Of a DNA stretch of 64,000 bases, positions 1 through 11,700 are shown piece after piece. This DNA is from Leucaena leucocephala. Lineage: Eukaryota; Streptophyta; Magnoliopsida; Fabales; Fabaceae. Position numbers and translations under genes: made by a program. Every line of letters begins with the position of its first letter. The stretch's first letter is position 1. The notes below the pieces were generated by a model. The model did not search any database. It was not told the DNA's origin and saw only the letters and a program-made list of their open reading frames with translations. The DNA is taken from NCBI GenBank assembly GCA_037074615.1, contig CM073551.1:15313750-15377749 (forward strand), written 5' to 3'.

Positions 1-617
1 CATGCATGTCATCATATGACAACTGCAAGGAGATGCAACTTTCATATCTTATGGCAACATGAGCCATATCATCATCATATTTTGCTCAACCATCCATTAG
101 ACATCATAATAGTCTAAATAAGCCTCAAACGTATTTCCTTTATCATATTATTTGTCAGATCATCATCTGATCATACTATCAATCGCATTATCTGTCAGAT
201 TATCAATCACATAATCAGGATCTGACAAGCACATCTGTCTATCTTACTTAGGCTGCCACACTACCCTCTTACCAGGGTATAGACTCAACCCTTCATTACT
301 TTATCTCATATAGGATATATGGGAGTCACTTTATCTCTTAACTGTGGCTACCTCTTTACTATCTTTCAACTTCTTCTATCTATCCATCAGTCCCAGTCTA
401 TTCTTGACCGGACTATGGTTCCTTATTGATCTTTCTTTTTATCCTAGCGAACTTGAGTCGCATGGATCTCATTCATCATCTTTTACTATTACTTCTATTC
501 TCTAGGGTATTCTCCTCTAGGTCTATTACTTCTCCGTGATGGAATCTCTCTCCTCAGAGAACATTTAGCTCTTTATCTATTACCCATCACGTCTCTCACC
601 TTAGGCCATGTGCTAGG
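1..617 (-). mobile_element. Internal region of non-autonomous LTR element C, left arm
   Basis: Non-coding, pyrimidine-rich on the plus strand. It aligns by eye with the inside of element G from about 48725 to 49486: shared stretches include the opening CATGCATGTCAT, the TTAGGCTGCCA block near 250 and the GGACTATGGTTC block near 410. In G this sequence lies inside a minus-strand element with LTRs and a primer-binding site, so here it is read as the internal part of a related minus-strand element whose 5' LTR is at 5193-6024. The left end is outside the window. No reading frame of note. Confidence 0.7.
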
Positions 618-3215
618 TGAAACATCCTCCCTTAGACTCTTTAGAGTACACTTGTGGAAGCAATATTAGCTTGATTATATATTAACTTAAGCCCAGAAAT
701 TCAAAATTTTACTCTTAAGTTCCTTATTTTGGACCTTTAATTTGAAAATTAATTTATCTCGTTCTACACATCCAAATGAGGCTTATTACCTATCCACGTA
801 ATGCCCCAGATGTGTACAACTAGCCTGCCAAATTTCATAGCCAAACTCCTTCGTTTACTAGGTCAAACTGAGGTCAAACCACTGCTACCTCAGGACCTGC
901 GAATTTCTCTTTTAATTCATCACTCACAAATTGAACATGCCAAACAACATTTATTATTAAATAATAAAATGTCATACAACAAGGCATACACAAATTATCA
1001 TATTTCTATTACATCTTTTTCTGCCTAAAATCCGGCAGCACAACCGCTACATTCCTTCTGTAGAGAGTAACCGATCTTGTACCGATTCGGTAATTCCCGT
1101 AGGAACTACCATTCTACGTAAGTACCCAAGAAAGACTGGATGAACCTGCTGGGTCCACTCACTTCCAGCCTCCTTAGACAGCACTACGTACACAGTACGT
1201 ATCAGTTCCTTTCCCTGTTCCTGCTTCCTTGCGGGAATTTCGGCAGCCTAACGGCGTCTCTTAAAATTTCCAGATTTTATTTTGACAGAACCTCCCCTCT
1301 AATGTTATATATGGGAATGAGATTCGGGGGAATCTCAGTAGTAATAATCATAACAATATATGTAATGCAGAGTGACGGTGCTTGCTTGTGATTGTGTACA
1401 GATAAGTATGCTGCGTGCTTCCATATTTAATAACATATGATCATAGCATTGTAATAGAGCTTCAAGCATAACATATAAGACAACAATCCAACCAAACAAT
1501 AGCACAACAAATCACAAAGACATTACATAAGAGCTAGGATTAGTTACTACCTCAAAAGCAGAGCTCCAGAACTTCTATACTGCTTCCAACTCCACCAGAA
1601 CTTCCTTTCTTTCTTTCTTTCTCCTTCTCTCTCTTCTTTCTCTCTCTTTTCTTGCCAAAAACGTGGGATGCCTAAAATGGGAGGGGAAGGGGGTATTTAT
1701 AGCTTTAATGGATGGCATTTCTGTAATTTTGAAGCCATCTGAATATGTGGTCCTGTTTTTTCCTGGAATTTCCTATTTTCTTTTATTCCTTTTTACTGCA
1801 TCATGCATGACATCATCCAGGACACCTCACCGGGACACCTCATCGCCACATTCTTCACATGTCACAATTCCTGGACACCTCATCAGCTGACTCAGCAGTT
1901 CAGTCCAATCCAGTACCGGTCCAGAGTCTTGCACCGTAATACGTGTCCTCAACTTTTCTTCTTCCTCTAAGATTGCTCCATGTGGCACCTGGAAGGGACC
2001 TTTCACGCCTTTCAATGCTATTCAGATAAGTCCCATACTTTATCTGATCACCTCCTCGGTTATCGTGCCGACCGAGTAACTTTACTTTATTGAAACAACA
2101 TTAAAATAGTATTTTAATGCCACTTTTTCTCACATATCACTGGGCCTACGTTTTTGGGCCTGGGAATATCATCTTGGGTCTCTGATCCAGCCCAAGTACT
2201 CTGATGGCACGATTCCCAAGAAACAGCCCTTTGTAAATTACCAAAATACCCCTGGGTGCCCTTTCTTGCACTATTTTAACCCTAAGGGTAAAATCGTCAT
2301 TTTACACCCTTCTGTACTCTGTCAGGGCATATACTGACTCTAAGTAACTTTATCTGTATGTACCTTGGCTTCTGGACCTATCCAGAATGACCAAAATGCC
2401 CTCATACATCTACTACCCCTTTAGTACAACACAGGGGCATTTTCGTAATTTCGCATTTTCCGGGGTTCTGCCGGACACTGGCCCACCTATCAGTCCAAGT
2501 GTCTTACTGGGCCTTGTTGGCACCATTATTGGGCCTCTCAGGGTCCATTACCTTCATGGCACACATTACGAGGAATCTTCCCCTGTTAATAATTATTGAA
2601 TATTTTTTCTATTATTCACCGTTTATACACATATCCGGACACCGGCTCCTTCTGTCCGATACACTGGCCTGCGGTGTTCAGGCATCCCTGTGAGTCATAT
2701 CATTCATCTGACCGAGGTTATCCGAACTCATTCAGTCCCTTTTTATTTGGCTAAAATTACACTTAAGGACCCTACCTTTTTGTCCTTAAACTTTCCATAA
2801 TTTTTTCATACTAATAGAGACCTCGTATGCACATTTCACAGTTCAGTGAAATGATCAGCATAATTTTCTCTATTTTCTGGAAAAATATGGTACTCATCGG
2901 CTACCAGCCCGATCTTTCCCATAATTACGATTTTGCCCCTGCATTCTCTTTCTGGCCTCGTTGCTCATCTTCTCATCCCTCATCTTAAGGTCTAGAAATT
3001 CTCTTTCAATAACTCATCCCTTAAACTCTTCGGGAGTCATCGTTAATTGAAAGGCTCGACAACCCGCCCATATCAGGTTATCTTACACAGGAGCCAGCCC
3101 ATATCAAGCTACCTGCAGAATTCTTAGGCTTGAGACTTAGGACATTTCTCACATTCCTCATCTTGGACCTAGATGAATTGTCCCGATCTCCTAGACCAAA
3201 AATCGGGATGTTACA
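618..3215 (-). mobile_element. Solo LTR D1 nested in element C
   Basis: A 2598-bp LTR that starts TGAAACATCC and ends GGGATGTTACA, the inverted form of TGTAACATCCC...GGATGTTTCA, so its sense strand is minus. It is flanked by the exact 5-bp target duplication CTAGG (613-617 and 3216-3220) and has no internal region, as expected after LTR-LTR recombination. Inside, in sense order, are a U3 with several GGGCATTTT-type motifs, TATAAATA (1694-1701), a purine-rich leader, a splice-donor-like GAG|GTAGTAAC at 1550/1551, a GAGATTC/GAATCTC hairpin (1319-1336) and the roughly 120-bp conserved LTR block (about 1080-1200). Its closest relative here is D2 (34051-37103). Confidence 0.9.
1694..1701 (-). promoter_or_regulatory. 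TATA box of LTR D1
   Basis: TATAAATA on the minus strand followed by CCCCC, in the same sense as the LTR. A purine-rich leader and a donor-like GTAGTAAC lie downstream. The same arrangement occurs in all twelve long LTRs of the window. Confidence 0.7.
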
Positions 3216-3479
3216 CTAGGATCATTCCTGGGCAAATCTCATCCTAGCTTTTAGGTCTTCTATTCAGAGCAGCTGAATAAAACCCCTACAGCGTAGATCT
3301 ACTCTTAGTTATCACATAGAGGATCTACTTTTTCACATTGTCTTAAACTGATCTTTCGTACCTCAGTACCTTTGTACTGTCTGGCTTACCATATGCTATA
3401 CCAATCCTTTAGCTGGTGGACTTCAGCGATGGTTGGTACCTTCATTATCATATGGCCTCTGCTATCTTTTGTTATGACT

Positions 3480-3720
3480 TGAGAACTGCATAGTCACAAC
3501 TCACATGCTCTGCGACTTTTAGTCGCAACCGTCACATACTACTCGTCACGACCTGGCAGCTCTGCGTCCTTTAGTCGCAACCTATAACATCGCTACCTGA
3601 ACTCCTTTGTACACTGGTCGCATACTGCAATATTACTCATCGCTACCTAAGGTCTTCTCACGTCGCAACATCAACTTATCTGTACATATTAGTCGCGACA
3701 TAAGACCCCTCTTCTCTACT
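3480..3720. repeat. Cluster of TCGCGAC-type motifs in element C
   Basis: About eight copies of a short motif around GTCGCAAC, GTCACGAC or GCGACTTTTAGTCGC, spaced some 20-50 bp apart and often next to ACAT/CACA words. They look like mutated copies of a palindromic GTCGCGAC core. The same kind of cluster occurs at 41070-41395, 41630-41930, 50110-50290, 56180-56280 and 56810-56970. Function unknown. Confidence 0.55.
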
Positions 3721-3938
3721 TCCTACTTTTAAAACATGTAGTCATACTCATCCTCATACAACGGCAACATACTAGGTATAGGGTAGCTCAATAGTGTGCA
3801 TACTAGACAATACAATCCAATCCAATACAGGATTTATCCGTTTATTAGCCAGTGGAAATAGAACACAAATAAACTCGTACCTTAATTTGGCGCAGGCAAC
3901 TTTCTTATCTCGTTGCCAGTCAGGGTATATATTCTTCC

Positions 3939-4211
3939 CTAAGTCGGGTATCTTTCGCCTGTTGTGTTCTGTGGATACTCCCTGGCATAATGTCCATACT
4001 TTCCACACCTATAGCGTAACCCTTGACCTACTGGACAATGCCTCATACCATGGTCTCGACCACAGTTCCTACATTCATTAGGCCTTGGTTGCCTACTAAC
4101 TTCTCTTGGCCCACTACCTGGCCTACTTCCTTGCTTCTTATTAACTTTTGACCCATATACTGGCTCATTTCTCTTCTTATTGTTCCTTCTCAGGGAACCT
4201 GGTGGCATCAC
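3939..4211 (-). pseudogene. Gag zinc-knuckle fragment of element C
   Basis: A 90-residue frame with basic residues followed by two cysteine-histidine knuckles, CRNCGRDHGMRHC and a second, degenerate one (YRCGKYGHYAREY) whose outer cysteines have become tyrosines. It resembles the double knuckle of gag in A and B1 (CxxCGKNHGDRPC and CYTCGKPGHF). Left of it, a weak continuation resembles the protease-proximal segment of those polyproteins, but with stops. Much of the gag middle between this piece and the fragment at 4338-4634 is missing. It would have bound element RNA in the virus-like particle; it is not functional now. Confidence 0.65.
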
Positions 4212-4337
4212 TTTCAGTGGTACTGATGGAGTAGGCTCACTCTTTTCTGGTTATTGCACATTCCTTTCTAGCTTGTAAACTGCCACCTGGGTCTTTCTTT
4301 CAGTGGGACATTCTAAAACCTTAAAGATTTTCTCTAA

Positions 4338-4634
4338 CTAGCTTACCCAATCCTCAGCTACTTGAGTGTCAAAAGTCCCTTCAAACATGGGCGGATTAAA
4401 CTTATGGAATCGCTCCATCCATGTTTGCAGACTTCCCTGGTTATTGTTATTTCCTATAGACCCCTGACATCTATTCATTCCAGTCTGCTCATGATCTGGC
4501 TGAGGTTCAGGTTCTATATCATTCTCTGGTACTACCTCCTTCCCAGACTGCTGTAATCTTGCAACCGCAGTAGCAACCGCCGTAGTGATAGCAGAATCTC
4601 GCTCTTGATCTTGGCGAGCCTGGGCTGCCCACAT
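4338..4634 (-). pseudogene. Gag amino-terminal fragment of element C
   Basis: A 98-residue frame with an alanine/valine-rich helix (DSAITTAVATAVARL) and a segment ending FNPPMFEGTF...AEDWVS. It matches the start of gag in A and B1, where the same order (QERDAAIAVAVAEAV, then YNPPVFEGTF...DEDWIS) is seen. The upstream frame joins the small ORF at 4694-4810 only through a +1 shift near 4697, and downstream the capsid region is lost. Identification rests on comparison within the window. Confidence 0.65.
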
Positions 4635-4693
4635 CTCATTGTGACTTAACTTGTTGTAACTTGGATATCTGGCATCCTCACTACAGTATCTGG

Positions 4694-4810
4694 TTACAAC
4701 ACGATACCTCGAGCTACTCTTGCAGCTTCCTTAGTCGTGAACTGATCAGATTCTGTCTCTATCTCTAGAGGAAACTGCTTCTTAAACATTATTCTGCTTA
4801 GTCCAGCCAT
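4694..4810 (-). CDS. Short conserved ORF just after the primer-binding site (element C)
   Basis: A 38-codon frame beginning MAGLSRIMFKKQFP. An equal-length frame with the same start and stop positions and nearly the same residues is present in element G (51369-51485). Its position between the primer-binding site and gag suggests it is the true amino end of this family's gag, because a single-base shift near 4697 would join it to the gag fragment at 4338-4634. It could instead be a small leader ORF. No known domain is recognised. Confidence 0.45.
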   Translation of the reverse strand: MAGLSRIMFKKQFPLEIETESDQFTTKEAARVARGIVL

Positions 4811-5173
4811 ATTGTGTTAATAAACACGAGACCTCGACTGTATCGGCTGACTAAGATTAGCCCATCATAATCATATCCTTTGTAAGACTATAAAGCTCGG
4901 GGTCCAGCCTCATACATCTGGGTGTCACTGTCTTCTGTCTAAACCTTTCCAAGCAGTGAACACCATCCCTATATCCTACTCTAGGGAGAGGACCACTCAA
5001 ACTTCTCATTTGTTTAAGGAATCAAACTAACTAAACCAGATCATCACTGAGCCAGAACCTTCTGTTCTGTGCCAGAATCTTATGCTCTGAGCCAGAACCC
5101 TTTGTTTTGTGCTAACCTTATTATGTACTAACACCATAAATTATCTATTCAGAGCATTTCCTAAGCCAGAATC

Positions 5174-5189
5174 CTTTGCTCTGATACCA
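5174..5189 (-). other. Primer-binding site of element C (initiator-Met tRNA type)
   Basis: On the minus strand it reads TGGTATCAGAGCAAAG, starting 3 bases after the 5' LTR end at 5193. The first 12 bases match the 3' end complement of plant initiator-Met tRNA, the usual primer for Ty3/Gypsy elements of this type. It fixes the element's orientation as minus. Confidence 0.85.
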
Positions 5190-5192
5190 AAA

Positions 5193-6024
5193 TGAAACAT
5201 CCTTACGTTCGTATGTCTTAGGGACCATTCAGTAGCATTTAGAACCACTTTCAAGGTCATTGAAGTCCAATTTCTCAATCTGGAGTTTTACTCTTATCGA
5301 GTACTGTTCACTGTGTAAATTCTAGATGAGTGACCCGACTTCGAAAAATCATAACTAATTCTAAAAAAATCTAAATGAAGTGGTTCCAATTGATAAATGA
5401 AGCTAACTCAATTATCTTTCAGGGAAAAACAACTCGTTGACCATTAGTTGACCAAGTAAACGTCAGTCAACGTGTCAACTTTACTGTTCATCCCACGGTT
5501 TTCTCCCTGAATCCAGCATTCTGGTCCCAACTTTGATAATTTATATCTCCTTGTGTAGACATCCAAATGAATCATACTATATATGAAATCGAAGCTTGGT
5601 ATGTCTACTATTTACCTTAAAAATTTCGAACATTTATTAATCCATTTACTATTTTTAACTATTTATCAAACATTATCATGTCACCATGTGTACTGTTCAC
5701 AGTGGTAATTTCCAGCAATCAACTTTGCATACATATGCATACATCCATCATATATCAGTCAAACATGCCAAACAACAATTATTATTAATTAATAAGTTGT
5801 TTTACATCTGGCCATGTACATAAATTCTCATATCTCTATTGCATCTTTTCCTGCCTGAAGTCCGGCAGCATAACCGCTACGCTTCATCTGTACAAAGAAC
5901 TGAACCGTACTGATTCGGTAATCCCCTCATGAGAACTACCATTCTACGTAGTACCCAGGAAAGACTAGATGAACCGGCTAGGTCCACTCAATTCTAGCCT
6001 CCTTAGACAGCACTACGTACACAG
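5193..6024 (-). mobile_element. 5' LTR of element C, truncated (U5/R part only)
   Basis: Begins TGAAACATCC, the minus-strand LTR 3' end, directly beside the primer-binding site. It contains TTGACC-type motifs near 5437-5475, ACTGTTCA motifs, and the conserved block (about 5910-6024) ending in TACGTACACAGTA. At 6024 the sequence switches to a plus-oriented LTR (CTGACAGAATACC), so the TATA box and U3 of this LTR are gone. Confidence 0.8.
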
Positions 6025-7445
6025 TACTGACAGAATACCGATAGGAGGTCTGTAGGAAAAGTTATTCACAAATTAGAAAATCCAGACGGGAGTATGTAGC
6101 CTCCGGGTATCCGATAGGGAGATTTATCGGTATTTAAAAAGGGACTGAATGAGTTCGGATGACCTCAGTCAGATGACTGTTACAACCCATAGGGATGCTT
6201 AAACACAGTAGGTCAGTGTATCTGGTAAAATGACCAGGTGTCCGGGGATGTGTGTTAACGGTGTATAATAGTTAAAATATTCGATGAACTGTGTCGGGGG
6301 AAGATTTCTCATAATACGTGCCATAAAGGTAATGGACCCAGAAAGGCCAAATAATAGTTAAAAGGCCCAATAAGACTCTTGGACTGACAGGTGGGCCAGT
6401 GTCCAGCAGAACCCCGGAAAAGTACGAAACTACGAAAATGCCCCTGTGTTGTACTAAAGGGGTAATAGGCGTATGAAGGGCATTTTGGTCATTCTAGACA
6501 GGCTCAGAAGCCAAGATAGATATAGGTAAGGTTAACCAGGGTCAGTGTATGCCCTGACAAAGTACAGAAAGATGTAAAATAACAGTTTTGCCCTTAGGGT
6601 TAAGATAGTGCACGAAAGGGCACCCAGGGGTATTTTGGTCATTTGTCAGGGGATCTGTAATTGAGTTTAGACCCAGTATAAAAATGTTAATGATATAAAG
6701 GACCCAGATACTAAATTTAAAGTCAGAAGATATAATATGGATTTTCAGAAAAATTAGATTCAGAAAACGGTCCAGTTTTCGAGGAGACAGAACGGGCCGG
6801 TACCGGATTGGACCGAAAATCTTCCAGAAGGCTTCTAGCTCCCTCCAATTTTGCTATGTGAAGAATGGGAGGGGTGAGGTTTCCCTTGAGGTGTCCCCTT
6901 GATGATGCAGTAAAGGAATAAAAGAAAAATAGGAAATTCAGGAAAAACCAGGACCACAAGTTCATAAGGCTTCAAAATTACAAGAATGACATCCATCAAA
7001 ACTATAAATACCCCCTAGCTCTTCATTCTCACAGCCAAGGAGCACTTTAGAGAGATAAAGAAGTTCTTGAGAGAGAAAGTGAGAGAAAGAAAGAAGAAAG
7101 GAAGTTCGGGTGAAGTTGGAAGCAGTATAGAAGTTATGGAGTTCTGCTTTTAAGGTAGTACCTAATCCTAGCTTTTATGTAATGTCTTTGTGATTGATTG
7201 TGCTATTGTTTGGTTGGATTATTGTCTTATATATTATGCTTGAAGCTCTATTACAATGCTATGATCATATGTTATTGAAAATGGAAGCACGCAGCATGCT
7301 TATCTGTACACAATCACAAGCAAGCACTGCCACTTTGCATTACTTATATTGTTATGATTATTACTACTAAGATTCCCTCGAATCTTATCCCAAATAACCC
7401 ATTACAGGGGAGGCTATGTCAAAGTAAATTTTGGAAATCTTGAAG
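6025..7445 (+). mobile_element. 5' LTR of B1, left part, truncated start
   Basis: Matches the 3' LTR of B1 from about 29506 onward (both contain CTGACAGAATACCGATAGG), so roughly the first 510 bp of U3 are missing. It carries paired GGGCATTTTGGTCATT-type motifs, TATAAATA (7003-7010), a GAGAGAAAG-rich leader, the donor-like AAG|GTAGTA with GT at 7155, and the hairpin AAGATTC-CCTC-GAATCTT (7369-7386). TGAAG at 7441-7445 is the left copy of the duplication made by element A. Confidence 0.85.
7003..7010 (+). promoter_or_regulatory. TATA box of B1 5' LTR
   Basis: TATAAATA followed by CCCCCT, about 145 bp before the donor-like AAG|GTAGTA. It would have driven the B1 genomic transcript before element A split the LTR. 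Confidence 0.7.
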
Positions 7446-8730
7446 TGAAACATCCTTCTTTATATCTCTCAAAGTACTCTTGGTATAGCTCTCTTGAAGT
7501 GGATTATATCTCTCTTGCCGAAAATCTTGGTAGAAAATAACTGTATTGATTCGGTAATTCCCCATGAGAACTACCATTCTACACAAGTACCTAGGAAAGA
7601 CTGGATGAACCGGCTAGGTCCACTCACTTCCAGCCTCCTTAGACAGCACCTACGTACACAGTACTTTGTATAGTCTACCAGCACAACGGTATTTTCTAAC
7701 AAATTTCTTTAAATCTTAACCTTAAAACCTTGACCTTAATTTTGAACTTTAACCTTACTCAATTGAAACTATTTTAGAACATTGGAATACCTCTTAACCT
7801 CAAAAACATGAATTTCCAAGAGTTGGGCTTACGGTTACTGTTCACTACCACTATTCATTAGGTAATTCCAGATTACAACCTGAACTTTGGAAATTCATAA
7901 CTAAATCTAGAAAAATCATTTTAAGGTGATTCCAATTTCTAATGAAATCTATTTCATCTAATTTTGAGATAAATATATGAAAATGAGATCTTCTTGTCCA
8001 TATCAAATCAGTTTATTCGTTGAACTTTACTGTTCATTTGGTAAATCTGGAAGTTCCAGTTTCTTTGCCCCATTTTCAAAAATTCATTTCTCCTTGTATA
8101 CTTATCCAATTGAGTTGAATTATATATGGATTTAAATCTCCATATGTCTACTTTAAGCTCACAAAATTTCGAGGAAAAACTCATTCGTTTACTATATGAA
8201 ATTAGCGCATGAACCTCACTGCCTCTGAGTAGTCATTTTACCTTATTCCAGATTTCAACTCCTAACTTTGAAAAATCATAACAATTCGAGTTCTTAACCA
8301 AATGAGGCGTTCTTTGTGTCCATTTAAATCTATAGATCTTAGCTATGTTCATGACAAATTTCATTTGCAAAACTCATCATATAAGTCAATCAAAATACCG
8401 ATGGAAGTACACTACCTCAGATTGGATTTGTGAGTAGCATGCATCATACAAACCAAAACATCATCTTGTAATTAAAGTGCACACTCTTTAAATTATGTAC
8501 AGTCATCCATCAACATTTACCCTCTTGCCTTGAGAAGATCCAGCACCTAGAGCATGTTTAATTATATGGAAGGAATGAGATTTCATGGAAATCCCAATAG
8601 CAAGTAATATAAACTATAAGGTTATGCATGTTTGATTGAATGCCTAACATGTTATCATACAATGGGAGCTAATTCATGCTTATACATAAGCAACTCTAAT
8701 ATGCATATTGTCATGACATATATTGCAAGG
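7446..8730 (-). mobile_element. 3' LTR of element A, first piece
   Basis: Starts TGAAACATCC and matches 19648-20936 of the 5' LTR almost base for base. It contains the conserved LTR block (about 7540-7660), ACTGTTCA motifs, and a GAGATTTC-ATG-GAAATCCC hairpin (8577-8595). It is broken at 8730 by solo LTR B2; CAAGG at 8726-8730 is one copy of that duplication. Confidence 0.9.
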
Positions 8731-11700
8731 TGTAACACCCTAATTTTTAGGCCTAGAGATGCCAGAAAGAGAAATCAATGGCATAATTGTAATTATGAGA
8801 AAGATCGGGCTAGTAGCCGATGAGTACCATATTTTGCCAGAAAATAGAGAAAATTATGCTGATCATTTCACTGAACTGTGAAATATGCATATGAGGTCTC
8901 TATGTGTATGAAAGAATTAGAAATATGACCAAGGGTAGAATGGTCATTTTTGAAAAGTGTGCGCGGGAGCATTCTTTCAGGCCAAAATAGCCCGGTCCGG
9001 ATAAAATATCTGAAAATACCAGGAGATAGAGAAAAGGATTCCGGATTGAATGATGCAACACAAAATTTTGATTTGAGGTCCCGATTTTTCTGTAAAAATT
9101 CTCGAAGATGGGAAATTACAGTTATAATCGGTAAAGGAAGAGCAGTCCGAATAGAGATGATCGGACTATGGCCAGAGGCCATACAATGTTGTCTAAGGCC
9201 CGTAGTGACACCAGGGAAGGCCCAGGCCCATAATATCAGTTCAGTGTTAAGAGGGGCCGGTGTTCGGGAAAAATGTGCAAAATGACGAAAATGCCCTTAT
9301 GTTATAGAATAACTGAAGAATGAGTAAAGGATATTTTGGTCATTTGGCTAAGGTTAGACAGTCAAGAAGGGGTATCTGGATAGTTGACCAGGGCCAGAGA
9401 ATACTCTGGTAAAATATGAAAAGACAATAATGCCCCTATACCTAGTAAAGGAAATGAAAGGACTTAAGTGCAATTGTGGAAAGTTTCAAGGCCAAAAAGG
9501 AAAGTAGACAAAAATGTGGGGTCCTTAAGTGTAATTTTAGCCAAGTAAAAAGGGACTTGAATGAAAAGAAGAAAAGTTCCCTGGGGCTAAATTGTAATTA
9601 AAGAAAGTCAGGCCAGAAGTGGTTTGGATTGTCGGAAAGCATTTCAGTCCTAGATTTCACCGGTAGAGAGAGCAGGTAACGCTCGGTAATCTGGCTTAAT
9701 ACAGGAATTTTTGAAGACTCTAGATAGCCAGAAATAGACTGATCGTCCAAAAGTTATAAAAATTCCTACCGGATATCCTAGATTTTAGATCCAGGTGAGA
9801 AAATACAGGATAATGCGTCCTTATGGGACGGATGTCAGGAAACTGACAGAATACCGATAGGAGGCCTGTAGAAAAAGTTATTCACAAATCAGAAAATCCA
9901 GAAGGGAGTATGTGGCCTCTGGGTATCTGATAGGGAAATTTATCGTATTTGAAAAGGGACTGAATCAGTTCGGATGACATCAGTCAGCTGACTGATATGA
10001 CTCACAGGGATGCCTGAACACCGCAGGCCAGTGTATCGGACATAAGAAGCCGGTGTCCGGATATGTGTATAAACGGTGAATAATAGATAAAATATTCAAT
10101 AATCCTTGACAAGGGAGGATTCCTCGTAATGTGTGCCATGAAGGTAATGGACCCTGAGAGGCCCAATAATGGCGCCAACAAAGGACCAATAAGACACTTG
10201 GATTGATAGGTGGGCCAGTGTTCAGCAGAACCCCGAAAAAGTGCGAAATTACGAAAATACCCCTGTGTTGTACTAAAGAGTAATAGATGAATGGAGGGCA
10301 TTTTTGTCATTCTGGACAGGCCCAGGAGCCAAGACACATATAGATAAAGTTATTTAGAGTCAGGATATACCCTGACAGGGTACAGAAAGGTGTAAAATGA
10401 CAATTTTACCCTTAGGGCAAAGATAGCGCAAGAAAGGGCACTTAGGGGTATTTTGGTAATTTGCCAACGACTGTTTCTTGGGAATCGAGCCAACAGAGTT
10501 CTTGAGCCTGATCGGAGACCCAAGATAATATTCCAAGGCCCAAAAATGTAGCCCATGAAGTATGTGGGAAAAAGTGGCATTAAAATACTATTTTAATGCT
10601 GTTTCAATAAAGTAAAGTTACTCGGTCAGCATGATAACCGAGGAGGTGATCAGATAAAGTCCTGGACTTATCTGGATAGCATTGGAAGGCATGACAGGTG
10701 CTAGCAAGATGCCATATAGTGCCAATACAGAGGAGGAAGAAAAAGTTGAGGACACATGGCACAATCTTAGCCGGTGAGTCCACTTTGTGGGAATTCAGAT
10801 CGGACCGGTACTGGATTAGACTGGAACTGCTGAGTCAGCTGCTGAGGTGTCCAAGAAGGCTTCAATTTCGCCATGTGACATATGAGGTGTCCCATGAGGT
10901 GGCATGGAGATGATGTCATGCATGATGCAGTAAAAGGAATAAAAGAAAATAGGAAATTCCGGAAAAACCAGGACCACAGGATCAGATGGCTTCAAAATTA
11001 CAAGAATGCCATTGACCAAAACTATAAATACCCCCCCTTGATTCATATGCAGCACGGCCAAGAGGCTTTTAGAGAGAGGAGGAGGTGCTAGAGAGAGAAA
11101 GTGAGAGGAAGAAAGAAAGAAAGGAAGTTCTGGCGGAGCTGGAAGCAGAATAGAGATAGTAGAGTTCTGCTGAGCTTTTGAGGTAGTAACTAATCCTAAC
11201 TTTTATGTAATGGCTTTGTGATTTGTTGTGCTATTGTTTGGTTGGATTGTTGTCTTAAATGTTATGTCTGAAGCTCTGCTGTAATGCTATGATCATATGT
11301 TATTAAGCATGGAAGCACGCAGCATACTTATCTGTACACAATCACAAGCAAGCACTGTCACTCTGCATTACATATATTGTTATGATTGTTGCTACTGAGA
11401 TTCCCCCGAATATCATCCCAATAAATAACCCATTACAGGGGAGGTTATGTCAAAGTGAATTTTGGGAATTTTAAGAAACGCCGTTATGCTGCCGAAATTA
11501 TGACAAGATGAGGAAAGCAGCTGATACGTACTGTGTACGTAGGTACTATCTAAGGAGGCTGGAAGTGAGTGGACCTAGCCGGTTCATCCAGTCTTTTCTG
11601 GGTACTTACGTAGAATGGTAGTTTTCACGGGAATTACCGAATCGGTACAAGATCAGTTACTTTCTGAAGATGAAGCGTAGCGGTTATGCTGCCGGATTTC

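Larger units (their letters stand above)
3216..5192 (-). mobile_element. Internal region of element C, right arm with gag remnants
   Basis: Continues element C after solo LTR D1. It aligns with 49880-51867 of element G. In minus-strand order it holds the primer-binding site (5174-5189), a short conserved ORF (4694-4810), broken gag pieces (4338-4634 and 3939-4211) and then non-coding sequence with clustered TCGCGA-type motifs. No protease, reverse transcriptase or integrase frame was found, so the element is non-autonomous or heavily deleted. Confidence 0.75.

Noticed and set aside
801..1391. Frames of 75-83 codons inside LTR D1 (and similar ones in D2, B1 and E-type sequence)
   Set aside because: They lie in LTR sequence in the antisense direction, are not kept between copies, and show no domain.
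8950..9285. A 111-codon plus-strand frame and a 104-codon minus-strand frame at the same place in solo LTR B2
   Set aside because: Both sit in U3, overlap on opposite strands and show no similarity to known proteins. Chance frames in GC-richer LTR sequence.
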